From: Streptomyces sp. NBC_01497
Lineage (GTDB): Bacteria; Actinomycetota; Actinomycetes; Streptomycetales; Streptomycetaceae
Reading direction: 5' to 3'
DNA: 64,000 bases
NCBI RefSeq assembly: GCF_036250695.1
Contig: NZ_CP109427.1
Location: 1,302,001 to 1,366,000 of the forward strand
Shown here: positions 52,117 to 61,305 of the stretch, piece by piece
Numbering within the stretch: position 1 is the first letter of the stretch
Layout of the letters: every line of letters starts with the position of its first letter
The notes under the pieces: generated by a model
Database searches by the model: none
What the model saw: only the letters and a program-made list of their open reading frames with translations
Told to the model about the DNA's origin: nothing
Made by a program: the position numbers and the translations under genes

Positions 52117-53115
52117 TCAGCGCAGCGCGGGGATGACCTGCTCCCCGTAGACCTCGATCACGGCCTCCTTCGCGTCGTGCATCGCGTACACCGCGAACTG
52201 GTCGACACCCAGGTCCCGCAGCGCGCGCAGCTTCGCCACGTGGGCCGCCACGTCGCCCAGGACGCAGAAGCGGTCCACGATGTCGTCGGGCACGAAGTCG
52301 GTCGACGGGTTCCCGGCCCGGCCGTGGTGCGCGTAGTCGTAGCCCTGCCGGCGCCCGATGTAGTCCGTGAGCGCGGCCGGGACGACGTCGGAGTGGGCGC
52401 CGTAGCGCGCGACGAGGTCCGCGACATGGTTGCCGACCATGCCGCCGAACCAGCGGCACTGCTCGCGCGCGTGCGCCAGGTCGTCGCCCACGTACGCGGG
52501 CGCCGCCACGCACACCGTGAGCGCGGCCGGATCACGTCCCGCCTCGGCGGCGGCCGTCCGGGCGGCCTTGATCATCCACTCCGTCAGATACGGGTCGGCG
52601 AGTTGCAGGATCAGCCCGTCGGCGACCCGCCCCGCGAGCGCGAGCGCCTTCGGGCCGTACGCCCCCATCCAGACCGGCAGACGGCCCTCGCGCACCCAGG
52701 GAAGGCGCAGCGGACGTCCGTCGACCAGGGCCTCCCTGCCCTCCGCGAGATCCCGGATCACTCCGATCGCCTCGCCGAGCCGGGCCAGGGTGTTCGGGGC
52801 GCGGCCCGCGACCCGCATCGCGGAGTCGCCCCGGCCGATGCCGCACACCGTCCTGTTGCCGTACATCTCGTTGAGCGTCGCGAACGTGGAGGCCGTGACC
52901 TCCCAGGTACGCGTCCCGGGATTGGTCACCATCGGCCCCACGACCAGCCGGTCCGTCTCCGCGAGAACCCGGCTGTGGATGACGAAGGGCTCCTGCCACA
53001 GCACCGCCGAGTCGAAGGTCCAGCCGTGGCGGAACCCGGCCGACTCCGCGCGGCGCATCAGGTCCACGACCGCGCTCGCCGGTGGGTCCGTCTGCAGGAC
53101 AAGTCCGAATTCCAT
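52117..53115 (-). CDS. LLM-class (F420-dependent) oxidoreductase
   Basis: This 332-residue luciferase-like protein folds as a TIM barrel that binds reduced F420 (or FMN): EFGLVLQTDPPASAVVDLM at the N-terminus, HGWTFDSAVLWQEPFV, GPMVTNPGTRTWEVTASTFATL and GRGDSAMRVAG. It resembles the TIGR03842-like subgroup, members of which often sit with dihydropyrimidinases; none is nearby here. The substrate is unknown. ATG 53115 has AGGAGGAAC upstream. Confidence 0.9.
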   Translation of the reverse strand: MEFGLVLQTDPPASAVVDLMRRAESAGFRHGWTFDSAVLWQEPFVIHSRVLAETDRLVVGPMVTNPGTRTWEVTASTFATLNEMYGNRTVCGIGRGDSAMRVAGRAPNTLARLGEAIGVIRDLAEGREALVDGRPLRLPWVREGRLPVWMGAYGPKALALAGRVADGLILQLADPYLTEWMIKAARTAAAEAGRDPAALTVCVAAPAYVGDDLAHAREQCRWFGGMVGNHVADLVARYGAHSDVVPAALTDYIGRRQGYDYAHHGRAGNPSTDFVPDDIVDRFCVLGDVAAHVAKLRALRDLGVDQFAVYAMHDAKEAVIEVYGEQVIPALR

Positions 53116-54071
53116 CGGCCGTTCCTCCTGGGGTGCGGGGCGGCCGGCCCACGGAGCCGGCGGACGCGTGGGCGACGTGGGCGGGCCGGACGTCGGTGGA
53201 CAGGGAGCGAACGGGGCGGCGGTGGGTGGCCGGAGGTACGGGCGTCTCCCGTCGGTACGTATCACCCGCGGCGCGTGCGTTGAGTGAACTCTCCCCCTTC
53301 GGCGGCGGTTTCCTGCCGTGACAGGACCGTCTCCCCCCGGCCGTCAGCCGTTTGCCCTCGTGCGCGCCGGGCAGCCCCGGCGCGCGTTCGTTGCCCCGCC
53401 ACCGAACGGGCCATGAGCGGCGCGCGGGTCGTGGGTGCCGGTCATGGGTGCGGGCCGGCCGTACGGGAGGGGCCGCACCGTCACCGGGCGTGCCGCCGGT
53501 CCCTCCGGCGAAGGCGCCCCGGTCCGGCTCCTTGCGGCCAGTGAAGCAGAGGGGCACTCGTCCGTCACCACCGCGTGAGCGCGCGAAGACCGTCGCCCCC
53601 GGCCCCCGGGTACGGCATCGCACGCGCGGGGGAACAGGGCCCGCACGGCGCACGGCCGGACCGGCGGGCAAACGGATCGGTGGACAGCGCATCGGGGACA
53701 GCCGCAGGGGTGGCGCGACCCGCCGGCTCGGCAGCCGGACCGGTGGCTCGGCGCACCCCGCCCGGCGCCCGACCCGGGGCAGCCGGGTCGGAGGGCGCCC
53801 TCCCCAAGGGGCCGCCGGAGCGGGAACCGCGCGGCCGGAGGGCGCCGGCACCGGGGCGTCGCCGACCTGCCGAGCACCAGGAGCCGTGAGACGGTGGGGG
53901 TGCCGCGGGGCGGGACGCACCGTGCCGCACAGGTCCGTGGCGCGGGGCACGGGCGAGGTGTCGCACGGGCGGGCGAGCCCGGACCCGGTCCGCCCGGCGT
54001 AGGCCGCGATTCCGGCCCGGGCGAGCCCTGCCCGGTCGCACCCGCAGCATCCTCACCCCGGAGGAGTCCGC
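53116..54071. other. 956-bp region without a recognised gene
   Basis: Several open frames cross this stretch on both strands, but all encode Arg/Pro/Gly-rich sequence with no domain, weak starts and no ribosome sites. I see no RNA gene or mobile element. It may be decayed sequence or a long leader of the small gene that follows. Confidence 0.5.
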
Positions 54072-54200
54072 ATGAGGGCACTGGAAGTAATCGGATTCTC
54101 GCTCGCCGTGACCGCCATCGTCGTCCTGCTCTTCCTGTTCATGGTCGGCGGGCCCACGTACCGGCGGCGGACGCCGAAGGGCGACGGGAGCGACAAGTAG
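54072..54200 (+). CDS. 42-residue single-pass membrane protein
   Basis: A very short gene: MRALEVIGFSLAVTAIVVLL begins a 42-residue product whose residues ~7-26 form one hydrophobic helix. A basic, polar tail (TYRRRTPKGDGSDK) would stay in the cytoplasm. ATG 54072 is preceded by a strong GGAGGAG (54060-54066). Ribosome site, clean helix and topology make it credible. Function is unknown; small proteins of this kind often modulate a larger membrane partner. Confidence 0.7.
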   Translation: MRALEVIGFSLAVTAIVVLLFLFMVGGPTYRRRTPKGDGSDK

Positions 54201-54456
54201 GACGGCCCCGGGTCGAGGCGCGCCGAGGTCGCGGCCCCGGGGCGCGGACTGCTCCCGTGCGGCATCCCGTCGAGCCGGCGCGCCCGTGCCGCGTCGGACA
54301 CCGGCCGCGCTCGCCTCGGTGCTCCCGGGCTCGGCGTATCCACCTCGACGACCTCACGGCGCGTCCCTGTCCCCGCCATACCGTTCCGGGGCGCGGGGGT
54401 GGGCGTGGACACGCGGCGGGCCGGGACGCCGACCTTCGCCGGCGCCCGCGACCCCG

Positions 54457-54485
54457 TTGCTTCCATCATGGAAGTGTCGTAATCT
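54457..54485 (+). promoter_or_regulatory. Promoter with palindromic operator in the spacer, upstream of amidase
   Basis: TTGCTT (54457-54462), exactly 17 nt, TAATCT (54480-54485). CTTCCAT-C-ATGGAAG (54460-54474), a perfect 15-bp palindrome, overlaps the -35 box and spacer. Such placement would let a dimeric repressor block polymerase. The controlled unit is the short frame at 54516 and/or the amidase. Confidence 0.6.
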
Positions 54486-54515
54486 GACCATCGGCCAGAG
54501 CGGGAGGACGACGAG

Positions 54516-54662
54516 ATGCGCCGTGGCGCGGCCGCCAGGCCCGCGCGCCTCACCCTCCCCCGGCCACCCGGTCCCCATCGGTGCCCCGGCCCGTCCCGTG
54601 CCGTCCAGGCACCGCTCACGGCATGCCGTTCCTCCGGCCATCGCCAGAGGGCGCCTCGGTGA
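54516..54662 (+). CDS. Possible 48-codon leader peptide
   Basis: An ATG with GGGAGG (54502-54507) 8 nt upstream opens a 48-codon frame about 24 nt after the predicted transcription start. The product is rich in Arg, Pro and Ala with three Cys, and has no recognisable domain. It may be a translated upstream frame affecting the amidase, or chance. Confidence 0.3.
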   Translation: MRRGAAARPARLTLPRPPGPHRCPGPSRAVQAPLTACRSSGHRQRAPR

Positions 54663-54748
54663 CGGCAGGCAGATCCCCGCAAGAAGCTCCCGGGCCTCAC
54701 GGCCTCACGAGTGATCAGTTTCCAGCCGAACCGCCGAAGGTACGCACC

Positions 54749-56214
54749 GTGACGACATCCGACTTCACCTACAAGAGCGCGACCGAACTCGTGGCGGCCA
54801 TGAACTCCCGGGAGGCCTCCGCCGTCGAACTCGCGGAGCAGGCCATCGCCCGCATCGAGCGGCACGACGGCGCCCTCAACGCCGTGTGCGTCCGGGACTT
54901 CGACCGCGCCCTCCTCGCGGCGCGCGAGGCCGACCGCTCCCGGGCCGGGGGCGACGACCGGCCGCTGCTGGGTGTGCCCATGACCGTCAAGGAGTCCTTC
55001 AACGTTGCCGGACTGCCCACGACCTGGGGCATTCCCCCTTTCAGGGACTTCGTGCCGGCCGAGGACGCGGTCGCCGTGGCCCGCCTCAAGAGCGCCGGCG
55101 CCTGGTCCTCGGCAAGACCAACGTGCCCTTCGCACTGGGCGACCTGCAGACCTACAACGCCCTCTACGGGACGACGAACAACCCCTACGCCCCCGACAGG
55201 ACCCCGGGCGGCTCGTCCGGTGGATCGGCCGCCGCCCTCGCCGCGGGATACGGCGCGCTGTCCCTCGGCTCCGACATCGCGGGATCGCTGCGCGTACCGG
55301 CCCACTTCTGCGGGGTGTACGCGCACAAGTCGTCCTTCGGCCTGCTGCCCTCGCGCGGCCACACCACCCCGCCGGCCCCGCCTCTCGCCTTCGAACGCGA
55401 TCTCACCGTCATCGGCCCGATGGCACGCAGCGCCACCGATCTCGCGCTCGCCCTGCGCCTGTTGGCCGACCCCGACGACACCGCGCTGGGCATCGCCCAC
55501 CGTCTCGCGCTGCGGCCGCCGCGCCACGAGGACCTGGCGAGCCACCGCGTGCTCGTCCTCGACAGCCACCCGCTGATCCCGACGTCGGACAGCGTGCGCG
55601 GCGCGGTCGACAGGGTGGCACGGGCGTTGTCGGAGGCCGGGGCGACGGTGGCACGTCACAGCCCGCTGCTGCCCGACCCGACCGAGGCCGCGCGCCTGTA
55701 CATGCGGCTACTGCTGTCCGTCGTGGCCTCCGGCTATCCGGCCGAGACGTACGAGCGCGTCCGCGACGAGGCAGCCGGACTCGACCCGGACGACCTCGGC
55801 CTCGCCGCCGAGCGGACGCGGGGGTCGGTGCTCAGTCACCGGGACTGGATCGCCGCGGACGCCCTGCGCGTGCGGCACCGGGACCAGTGGCGCGAACTGT
55901 TCACGGCCTTCGACATCGTCCTGTGCCCCGCGGCGCCCACCCCCGCGTTCCCGCACGACCAGAGCCAGGACCAGTGGCGGCGCCGCGTCGTGATCGACGG
56001 CGAGCCGCACTCCTACGCCGATCAGCTCGTCTGGTCCGGGGTCGCGACGACGCCGGGCCTGCCGGCCACCGTGGCGCCCGTCGGCCTGTCCGGGGAGGGC
56101 CTGCCCCTCGGCGTTCAGCTCATCGGCCCGCTCTTCGAGGACCTCACTCCGATCCGCTTCGCCGAACTGCTCGCCCGGGAAGTCGGCGGCTTCACCCCTG
56201 CCCCGCTCGCCTGA
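54749..56214 (+). pseudogene. Amidase-signature enzyme gene with one-base frameshift
   Basis: Two overlapping frames together give a complete ~488-residue amidase (amide hydrolase, Ser-cisSer-Lys type). The first frame, from GTG 54749 (GAAGG 8 nt upstream), carries the catalytic Lys in [10 protein letters not shown] and runs to ARLKSAGA near 55102. The second frame resumes with [15 protein letters not shown] and carries PGGSSGGS and the nucleophile region [14 protein letters not shown], ending at 56214. The junction reads GCC TGG TCC TCG where one extra G (GCC GTG GTC CTC) would restore the consensus AGAVVLGKTN. All catalytic residues survive, so this is either a recent mutation or a sequencing error. 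Confidence 0.85.
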
Positions 56215-56529
56215 CCGGGACGGCCCCGCCCGGACCGGTGGACCGGCCGGTCCCGGAGACCCGAACGCCCCTGCGGGGCCGAGCCGGAGGCCGCTGGTCC
56301 CTCCGGGGCCGTCGTCGTGTCCAGGGGTGGGTTCAGGTGCCCAGGCGTGGGTTCACCCGCCCGGATCGACGCCCACCGTCCCGGCCACCCAGGGCCGCAC
56401 CCGCACCGGCCGCTTCGCAGCACTTCGCCCCGCCTGGCTGCTCGCTCGGCGGGGCGAAGTGGTCAAGGGCCCGCATCAGCCGACGGCGTCGGGCCGATTC
56501 GGACGGGGCCGTGCCGCTCGTCGCGGCGG

Positions 56530-56560
56530 CCGGGTCCCGCCGGTGCGCGGCGGGACCCGG
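56530..56560. terminator. Terminator hairpin after GH92
   Basis: CCGGGTCCCGCC (56530-56541) and its exact complement (56549-56560) with a 7-nt loop, 19 nt beyond the GH92 stop and also downstream of the convergent amidase. The remainder of 56215-56578 shows only a short direct repeat (GTGGGTTCA at ~56327 and ~56347). Confidence 0.8.
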
Positions 56561-56578
56561 ACCGGACACGACGGGCCG

Positions 56579-59500
56579 TCAGTGCAGCAGCTCCACCTCC
56601 GCGAGGCTGCTCTCGTGGTCGGCCACCAGCCGGTAGTGGGTGTACGCGCCGGGATGCGCGACGGTGAACGGCCGCGTCTGCTTGTCCCAGGTGAAGGACT
56701 GGCCCGAGCGCCGGTCCACCGTCGTCCAGTGGCTGCCGTCCGTGGAGCCCTGGAGCTGCCAGCCGTCCGGCGCCTTGGTGTGGTCCGAGGACGTCAGGGT
56801 GTACTGGGTCCCCTCGACCGCGGCGCCCGAGGTTCCGAGCGGCAGGTCCGTCGCCGTGAAGGTGGCGGCGGTGTCCGAAGTGTTGTCGAAGAGCGCGCCG
56901 GAGCCCGACAGTGCGTCGGTGCGCGGCGTCGGCGCCGTGTCGCCCTTGGTGATGGACGTCGGGCCGTCCTCGGCCCCGCTGCCCCACGCGGACGGCTTCG
57001 GGCCCATCGCGAAGTCGAGCGTCCCGCCCTTGGAGAGCAGGTCGTTCGGGAGGGACGTGGAGTCCCAGCGCTTGCCGTTGAACTTCACGCCCTGGATGTA
57101 GACGTTCTTCGTGTTGTTCTTCGGGGCGTTGACGGTCAGCGTGCGACCGCCGTCCAGGTGGAGGGTCGCCTGGGTGAACAGCGGGGAGCCGATGCTGTAG
57201 TCACCGCTGCCCATCACCAGGGGGTAGAAGCCCAGCGACGAGAAGATGTACCAGGCCGACTGCTCGCCGTTGTCCTCGTCGCCGTGGTAGCCCTGCCCGA
57301 TGTCGCTGCCGGTGTACAGGCGGGACAGCACCTCGCGCACGTTGGCCTGGGTCTTGTAGGGCTGGCCGGCGGCGTCGTACATGTACGTGATGCCGTGCGA
57401 GGGCTGGTTGTTCTGGCCCAGCTCGCCCATCCGGGTGTCACGTGCCTCGGTCATCTCGTGGATGACACCGCCGTAGGCGCCGGTGAACTGCGCGGTCTCC
57501 GGGGTGGAGAAGAAGGTGTCGAGCTTCTTCGCGAGCCCGGCGCGGCCTCCGTACACGTCGGCCAGGCCCCGGGTGTCCTGGGGCACGGTGAAGGAGTAGC
57601 CCCAGCCGTTGCTCTCGGTGTAGTCGCCGCCCCATTCGCGCGGGTCGTACTGGTCGGCCGGCAGGTGCCAGTCGCCCTTGTCGTCGCGGCCCTGGAAGAA
57701 GCCCACCTGCTTGTCGTACAGCTCGACGTAGTCCTGGGACCGGTTGAGGAAGTACGAGGACTCTTCCTTGTACCGCTTCTTGCCCGTCTTCTTGTACAGC
57801 GCCGCGCCCATCTGCGAGATGCCGTAGTCGTTGACGTAGCCCTCCATCGCCCAGGAGAAGCCCTCACCGGTGCTGGTGGTGGTGTACCCGAGGAACGGCG
57901 AGGTGGCCATGCCCTTGCGGCCGACACCGGAGGACGGCGGCACGACGGTGGCGTTCTTCACCGCCGCGTCGTAGGCGGCCTCGGCGTCGAACTTCACGCC
58001 CTTGACGTAGGCGTCCGAGAAGGCCACGTCGGATGAGGTGCCGGTCATCAGGTCGGCGTAGCCCGGCGAGGACCAACGCGAGGTCCAGCCGCCGTCCTTG
58101 TACTGCTGCACGAACCCGTCGACCATCTCGCCCGCCTTCTTCGGCGTGAGCAGCGAGTAGGCGGGCCAGGTGGTCCTGTACGTGTCCCAGAAGCCGTTGT
58201 TGACGAACACCTTGCCGTCGACGATCTTCGCGCCGGTGTGCGTGGTGGTGTCCTGCCCCGGCATCGCGGAGAACGGGCTGGCGTACTGGTAGACCGGCTT
58301 CTTCTTCGTACCGGTGTTCTCGTAGCCGGAGTTCGGGTACAGGTAGAGCCGGTACATGTTGGAGTAGAGCGTGGTGAGCTGGTCCTCGCTCGCGCCCTTC
58401 ACCGTGATCCGGCCCATGAGCTGGTCCCACTGCGCGCGGGCGTCGTCACGGACCTTCTCGTACGAGGTGCCGTCCGGGATCTCCTGCGCCAGGTTGGCCT
58501 TCGCCTGGTCGATGCCGATCAGCGAGGTCGCCATCCGCAGGGTCACGGTGTGGCCGTGCCGGGGCGCGAACGAGAGGTAGCCGGTCACACCGCTCGAACC
58601 GCTGTCCGTGACGGGCGCGTCGAACGTCCCGTAGACGAACAGCCGCGTCGCACCGGTGGACAGGCCGCTCTTGACGTCCGAGTAGCCGGTGAAGGTGCCG
58701 TTGTCCTTGTCGAGCGTGAGGCCGCCCTGCTGGGAGACGTTGTCGAAGATGACCGACGCGTCCTTGCCCGGGTAGGTGAAGCGCATCATCGCCGCGTGGT
58801 CGGTGGGCGCCACCTGCGCCTTCAGCCCGTTCTCGAAGGTGACGCCGTACTCGTACGGCCGCGCCTCCTCCTTGTCGTGGCTGAACGGCAGCGCGCGCCC
58901 GGTGCGCGAGGTGTCGGGCTTGCCCGAGGCGGCGGACGGCATCACCTGGAAGGTCTGCCGGTCGCCCATCCAGGGGCTCGGCTCGTGGCTGAGGCCGAGG
59001 GCCTGCATCTCGGGCAGGTTGTCCGCGTTGTTGGTGCTGGCGTAGTTGTAGAGCCAGCTGTCCGAACTGGCGTCGGTGACCGGCGTCCAGAAGTTGAAGC
59101 CGTTCGGCACGGCGGCCGCGGGGAAGTTGTTGCCCCGCGAGTAGTTGCCACTGGAGTTGGTGCCCCTGGTGGTCAGCGCGTAGTCCGCGAGGTGTGCCTT
59201 CGGCTTCGCGGGCGGTGTCACGGCGAGGCCGATGTCGTCCACCCACCCCTGGAACTTCGCGGGGCCCTTCGGGGCGTCGTACGCCACGAGGATCCGCGCC
59301 ACGGTCTTCCCGGCGGCGACGTCGCCGATCAGGGAGGTCCGGTGGTTCCACTGGTTGACGTAGAGGGACTTCGAGTCGCCCTGGGCGCGCGGGCTGAGCC
59401 CGAAGCCGTTCTGGTCGACGGCACCCAGGTCGCTGAGGTACGTGCCGTCGGTGAAGGCCAGATCGACGGCGACGTTGGTGGCCTGGTAGTCCAGGTCACC

Positions 59501-60415
59501 GTTGGCCATCGCCGGGAACAGCTCGTACGACAGCTGCGTGTCGCGGCGCACCGCGACGTTCACGTCGAAGACCTTGTTGTACGAGAAGCCCCGGCCCGCG
59601 GCGGTCTGCGAACCGGCGTAGCGCAGCGCGCTCTTGCCGGTGAAGCCCATCCCGACCTTGGCGGTCGGCGAGGCGGCCGGTCCGCTGTCGACGCGGCTGA
59701 GCATCTGCGGGGCCGGCGGTGTGTCCGTGACACCGGTGACGAGCTGGAGGTCCGCCAGCTGGGTCGCGTCGGTGGCGCCGTTGTTGGCGGTCACATCGAG
59801 GCGGTAGTGGGCATACGCGGCCGGCGTGCCGGCCAGGTCGTAACTCACCGTCTGCTGCCGCTTGGCGAAGGACTGGCCGCTCTGCGTGTCGAGGGTCTTC
59901 CAGTCCTTGCCGTCCGTCGAGCCTTCCAGCGACCAGGACTTCGGGTCGCGCTCCGCGTGGTCGTTGGCGGAGGTCATGGCGTAGCTCGTCAGGGCGACGG
60001 GGGCGTCGAGGTCGTAGGTGACCCAGGCGGTGGGGGTGAACGCCAGCCACTTGCTGGACGAGTCGCCGTCGGTGAGGTTGCGGGCGACCTCACCGCCGCC
60101 GGTGTTCTCGTCGCTGGCGGCGACCGCGGTCACCCGGTCGTTCGTGTTGCCCGGAACGCCGCTCGTGAAGGTGCCGTTGACGCCGGAGACCTTCGGCGCC
60201 CCGCCGGGCCCGGTCTCGGCAGTGTCGGTCCACGTGGGAGCGGGGTCTCCGGTTTCGAAGGAGGAACTGAAGCCGGTCTTGGCCGGATGCGTGGCGGAGG
60301 CGGAGGAGGCGAGGGCCCCGCCCTGCGCCGACGCCACGAGCGCCAGAGCCGCCAGGCCCACGGTGAGAGCCCGTCTCCGCTTGCGGGGGCGGGCTGGGGG
60401 TTGCGGGTGCGGCAT
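56579..60415 (-). CDS. Secreted GH92 alpha-mannosidase with F5/8 type C-like domains
   Basis: The 1278-residue precursor has a signal peptide (RKRRRALTVGLAALALVASAQ; cut near residue 36). A discoidin-like sugar-binding domain (~60-215; WSLEGSTDGKDWKTLDTQSG) and a linker domain follow. Then comes a family 92 catalytic region with SNMYRLYLYPN and GDEDNGEQSAWYIFSSLGFYP (~1040-1062). A second discoidin-like domain ends the protein (~1180-1278; WQLQGSTDGSHWTTVDRRSG). GH92 enzymes are calcium-dependent exo-alpha-mannosidases, often alpha-1,2-specific. ATG 60415 follows AGGGGAG. An operator palindrome lies 23 nt upstream. Confidence 0.93.
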   Translation of the reverse strand: MPHPQPPARPRKRRRALTVGLAALALVASAQGGALASSASATHPAKTGFSSSFETGDPAPTWTDTAETGPGGAPKVSGVNGTFTSGVPGNTNDRVTAVAASDENTGGGEVARNLTDGDSSSKWLAFTPTAWVTYDLDAPVALTSYAMTSANDHAERDPKSWSLEGSTDGKDWKTLDTQSGQSFAKRQQTVSYDLAGTPAAYAHYRLDVTANNGATDATQLADLQLVTGVTDTPPAPQMLSRVDSGPAASPTAKVGMGFTGKSALRYAGSQTAAGRGFSYNKVFDVNVAVRRDTQLSYELFPAMANGDLDYQATNVAVDLAFTDGTYLSDLGAVDQNGFGLSPRAQGDSKSLYVNQWNHRTSLIGDVAAGKTVARILVAYDAPKGPAKFQGWVDDIGLAVTPPAKPKAHLADYALTTRGTNSSGNYSRGNNFPAAAVPNGFNFWTPVTDASSDSWLYNYASTNNADNLPEMQALGLSHEPSPWMGDRQTFQVMPSAASGKPDTSRTGRALPFSHDKEEARPYEYGVTFENGLKAQVAPTDHAAMMRFTYPGKDASVIFDNVSQQGGLTLDKDNGTFTGYSDVKSGLSTGATRLFVYGTFDAPVTDSGSSGVTGYLSFAPRHGHTVTLRMATSLIGIDQAKANLAQEIPDGTSYEKVRDDARAQWDQLMGRITVKGASEDQLTTLYSNMYRLYLYPNSGYENTGTKKKPVYQYASPFSAMPGQDTTTHTGAKIVDGKVFVNNGFWDTYRTTWPAYSLLTPKKAGEMVDGFVQQYKDGGWTSRWSSPGYADLMTGTSSDVAFSDAYVKGVKFDAEAAYDAAVKNATVVPPSSGVGRKGMATSPFLGYTTTSTGEGFSWAMEGYVNDYGISQMGAALYKKTGKKRYKEESSYFLNRSQDYVELYDKQVGFFQGRDDKGDWHLPADQYDPREWGGDYTESNGWGYSFTVPQDTRGLADVYGGRAGLAKKLDTFFSTPETAQFTGAYGGVIHEMTEARDTRMGELGQNNQPSHGITYMYDAAGQPYKTQANVREVLSRLYTGSDIGQGYHGDEDNGEQSAWYIFSSLGFYPLVMGSGDYSIGSPLFTQATLHLDGGRTLTVNAPKNNTKNVYIQGVKFNGKRWDSTSLPNDLLSKGGTLDFAMGPKPSAWGSGAEDGPTSITKGDTAPTPRTDALSGSGALFDNTSDTAATFTATDLPLGTSGAAVEGTQYTLTSSDHTKAPDGWQLQGSTDGSHWTTVDRRSGQSFTWDKQTRPFTVAHPGAYTHYRLVADHESSLAEVELLH

Positions 60416-60438
60416 GCGTGGACTCCCCTAAGGGTCAG

Positions 60439-60450
60439 GACAACGTTGTC
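60439..60450. promoter_or_regulatory. LacI-type operator palindrome of GH92
   Basis: GACAACGTTGTC, a perfect palindrome with central CG, lies between the predicted transcription start and the ribosome site of the GH92 gene. It is identical to 11619-11630. Confidence 0.65.
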
Positions 60451-60468
60451 AGGTACCTGCTGGGTCAC

Positions 60469-60497
60469 GCTATCGGGGCAAGAGTGGCGGCAGTCAA
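60469..60497 (-). promoter_or_regulatory. Putative GH92 promoter
   Basis: On the minus strand TTGACT (60497-60492), 17 nt, GATAGC (60474-60469). The transcript would begin near 60462, just upstream of the operator. Confidence 0.55.
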
Positions 60498-61305
60498 GGG
60501 TGTTGCACAGGAATCTCAGGGACTGGCAGGTCACGCCCGGGCCCGGACGCGCCGCGGGCTCCACCGCGGAGGACCCTCCCCGGCGACCCGAACCATGGAT
60601 GTCCGGGCCCGCGCGCCTCCGGAGATCGTCGCGGGACACGCCAAGGCGCGAGCGCACAGGGGGCGTTCGGGCCGTGTCGCGGGCATATCGGGTCCCTGTC
60701 AGGTCGAGAAGGGTCCAGGGAGGGCGCCGCCACACGTGACGCCGTTCCGCTCACATCTCGACTCCTCGAACTCCTCCGCCCCCAGCGTGTAGGGCCGTTG
60801 GCCTTCACGCGGGCCAATGCGGCCTGCTGCGCGCACGGGCCGCCGCGCCCTTCGCCGGGCCCCGGCCAACCGGCCATCGGGGCGCGGCCGATGCGCCCTG
60901 TCGCACCGGGTGCCGCGCCGGTCAGGGCATCCCGCCGGTCAGCGCGCCAGCCGGCTGATGCTCACGTCCGGCCGAGCCCGGTGAGTGGAGTGCTCGCACG
61001 GCGCCGGCCCCACGACCCTTCCCCCACCCCCTTGTTCGGCGCGGCCCCTCCCCTACGGCCCCTTCAGCGCGGCCGGTCCCGTACGGCGCCGCCCACACCG
61101 AGCGGCCTCTCGGAACGTTTCTTCCACGCCGGCGGCCGGTCCGCCCGCCGGTCGCCACAGCCCCGTTCGGCGTAGCCCCTCCCGTACGGCCCGTTCAGAA
61201 CGGCCCGTCCCGTATACGGCGCGGCCCGCACCGAGCGGGCTCTCGGAACGTTTCTCCACGCCGACGGCCGGTCCGCCCGCCGGTCGCCCCCGCGTCCTTC
61301 GGCGA
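60498..61305. other. 808-bp region without a recognised gene
   Basis: Open frames here are Arg/Pro/Gly-rich shadows without ribosome sites. The right part is a 132-bp tandem duplication (next entry). No RNA gene recognised. Confidence 0.5.
61027..61288. repeat. 132-bp imperfect tandem duplication
   Basis: 61027-61156 and 61157-61288 align along their length with a 132-133 nt period and scattered substitutions. The last ~60 bases are nearly identical (CTCGGAACGTTT ... GGTCCGCCCGCCGGTCGCC in both). It lies immediately downstream of the 61306 gene. Confidence 0.85.

Noticed and set aside
53352-54002. 216-codon plus-strand frame in the empty 53-54 kb region
   Set aside because: Composition is Arg/Gly/Pro/Ala only, with no domain and no ribosome site; equally long frames exist on the opposite strand.
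56325-56400. tRNA-like GGTTCA elements
   Set aside because: The GTGGGTTCA direct repeats do not fold into a cloverleaf and lack acceptor and anticodon stems.
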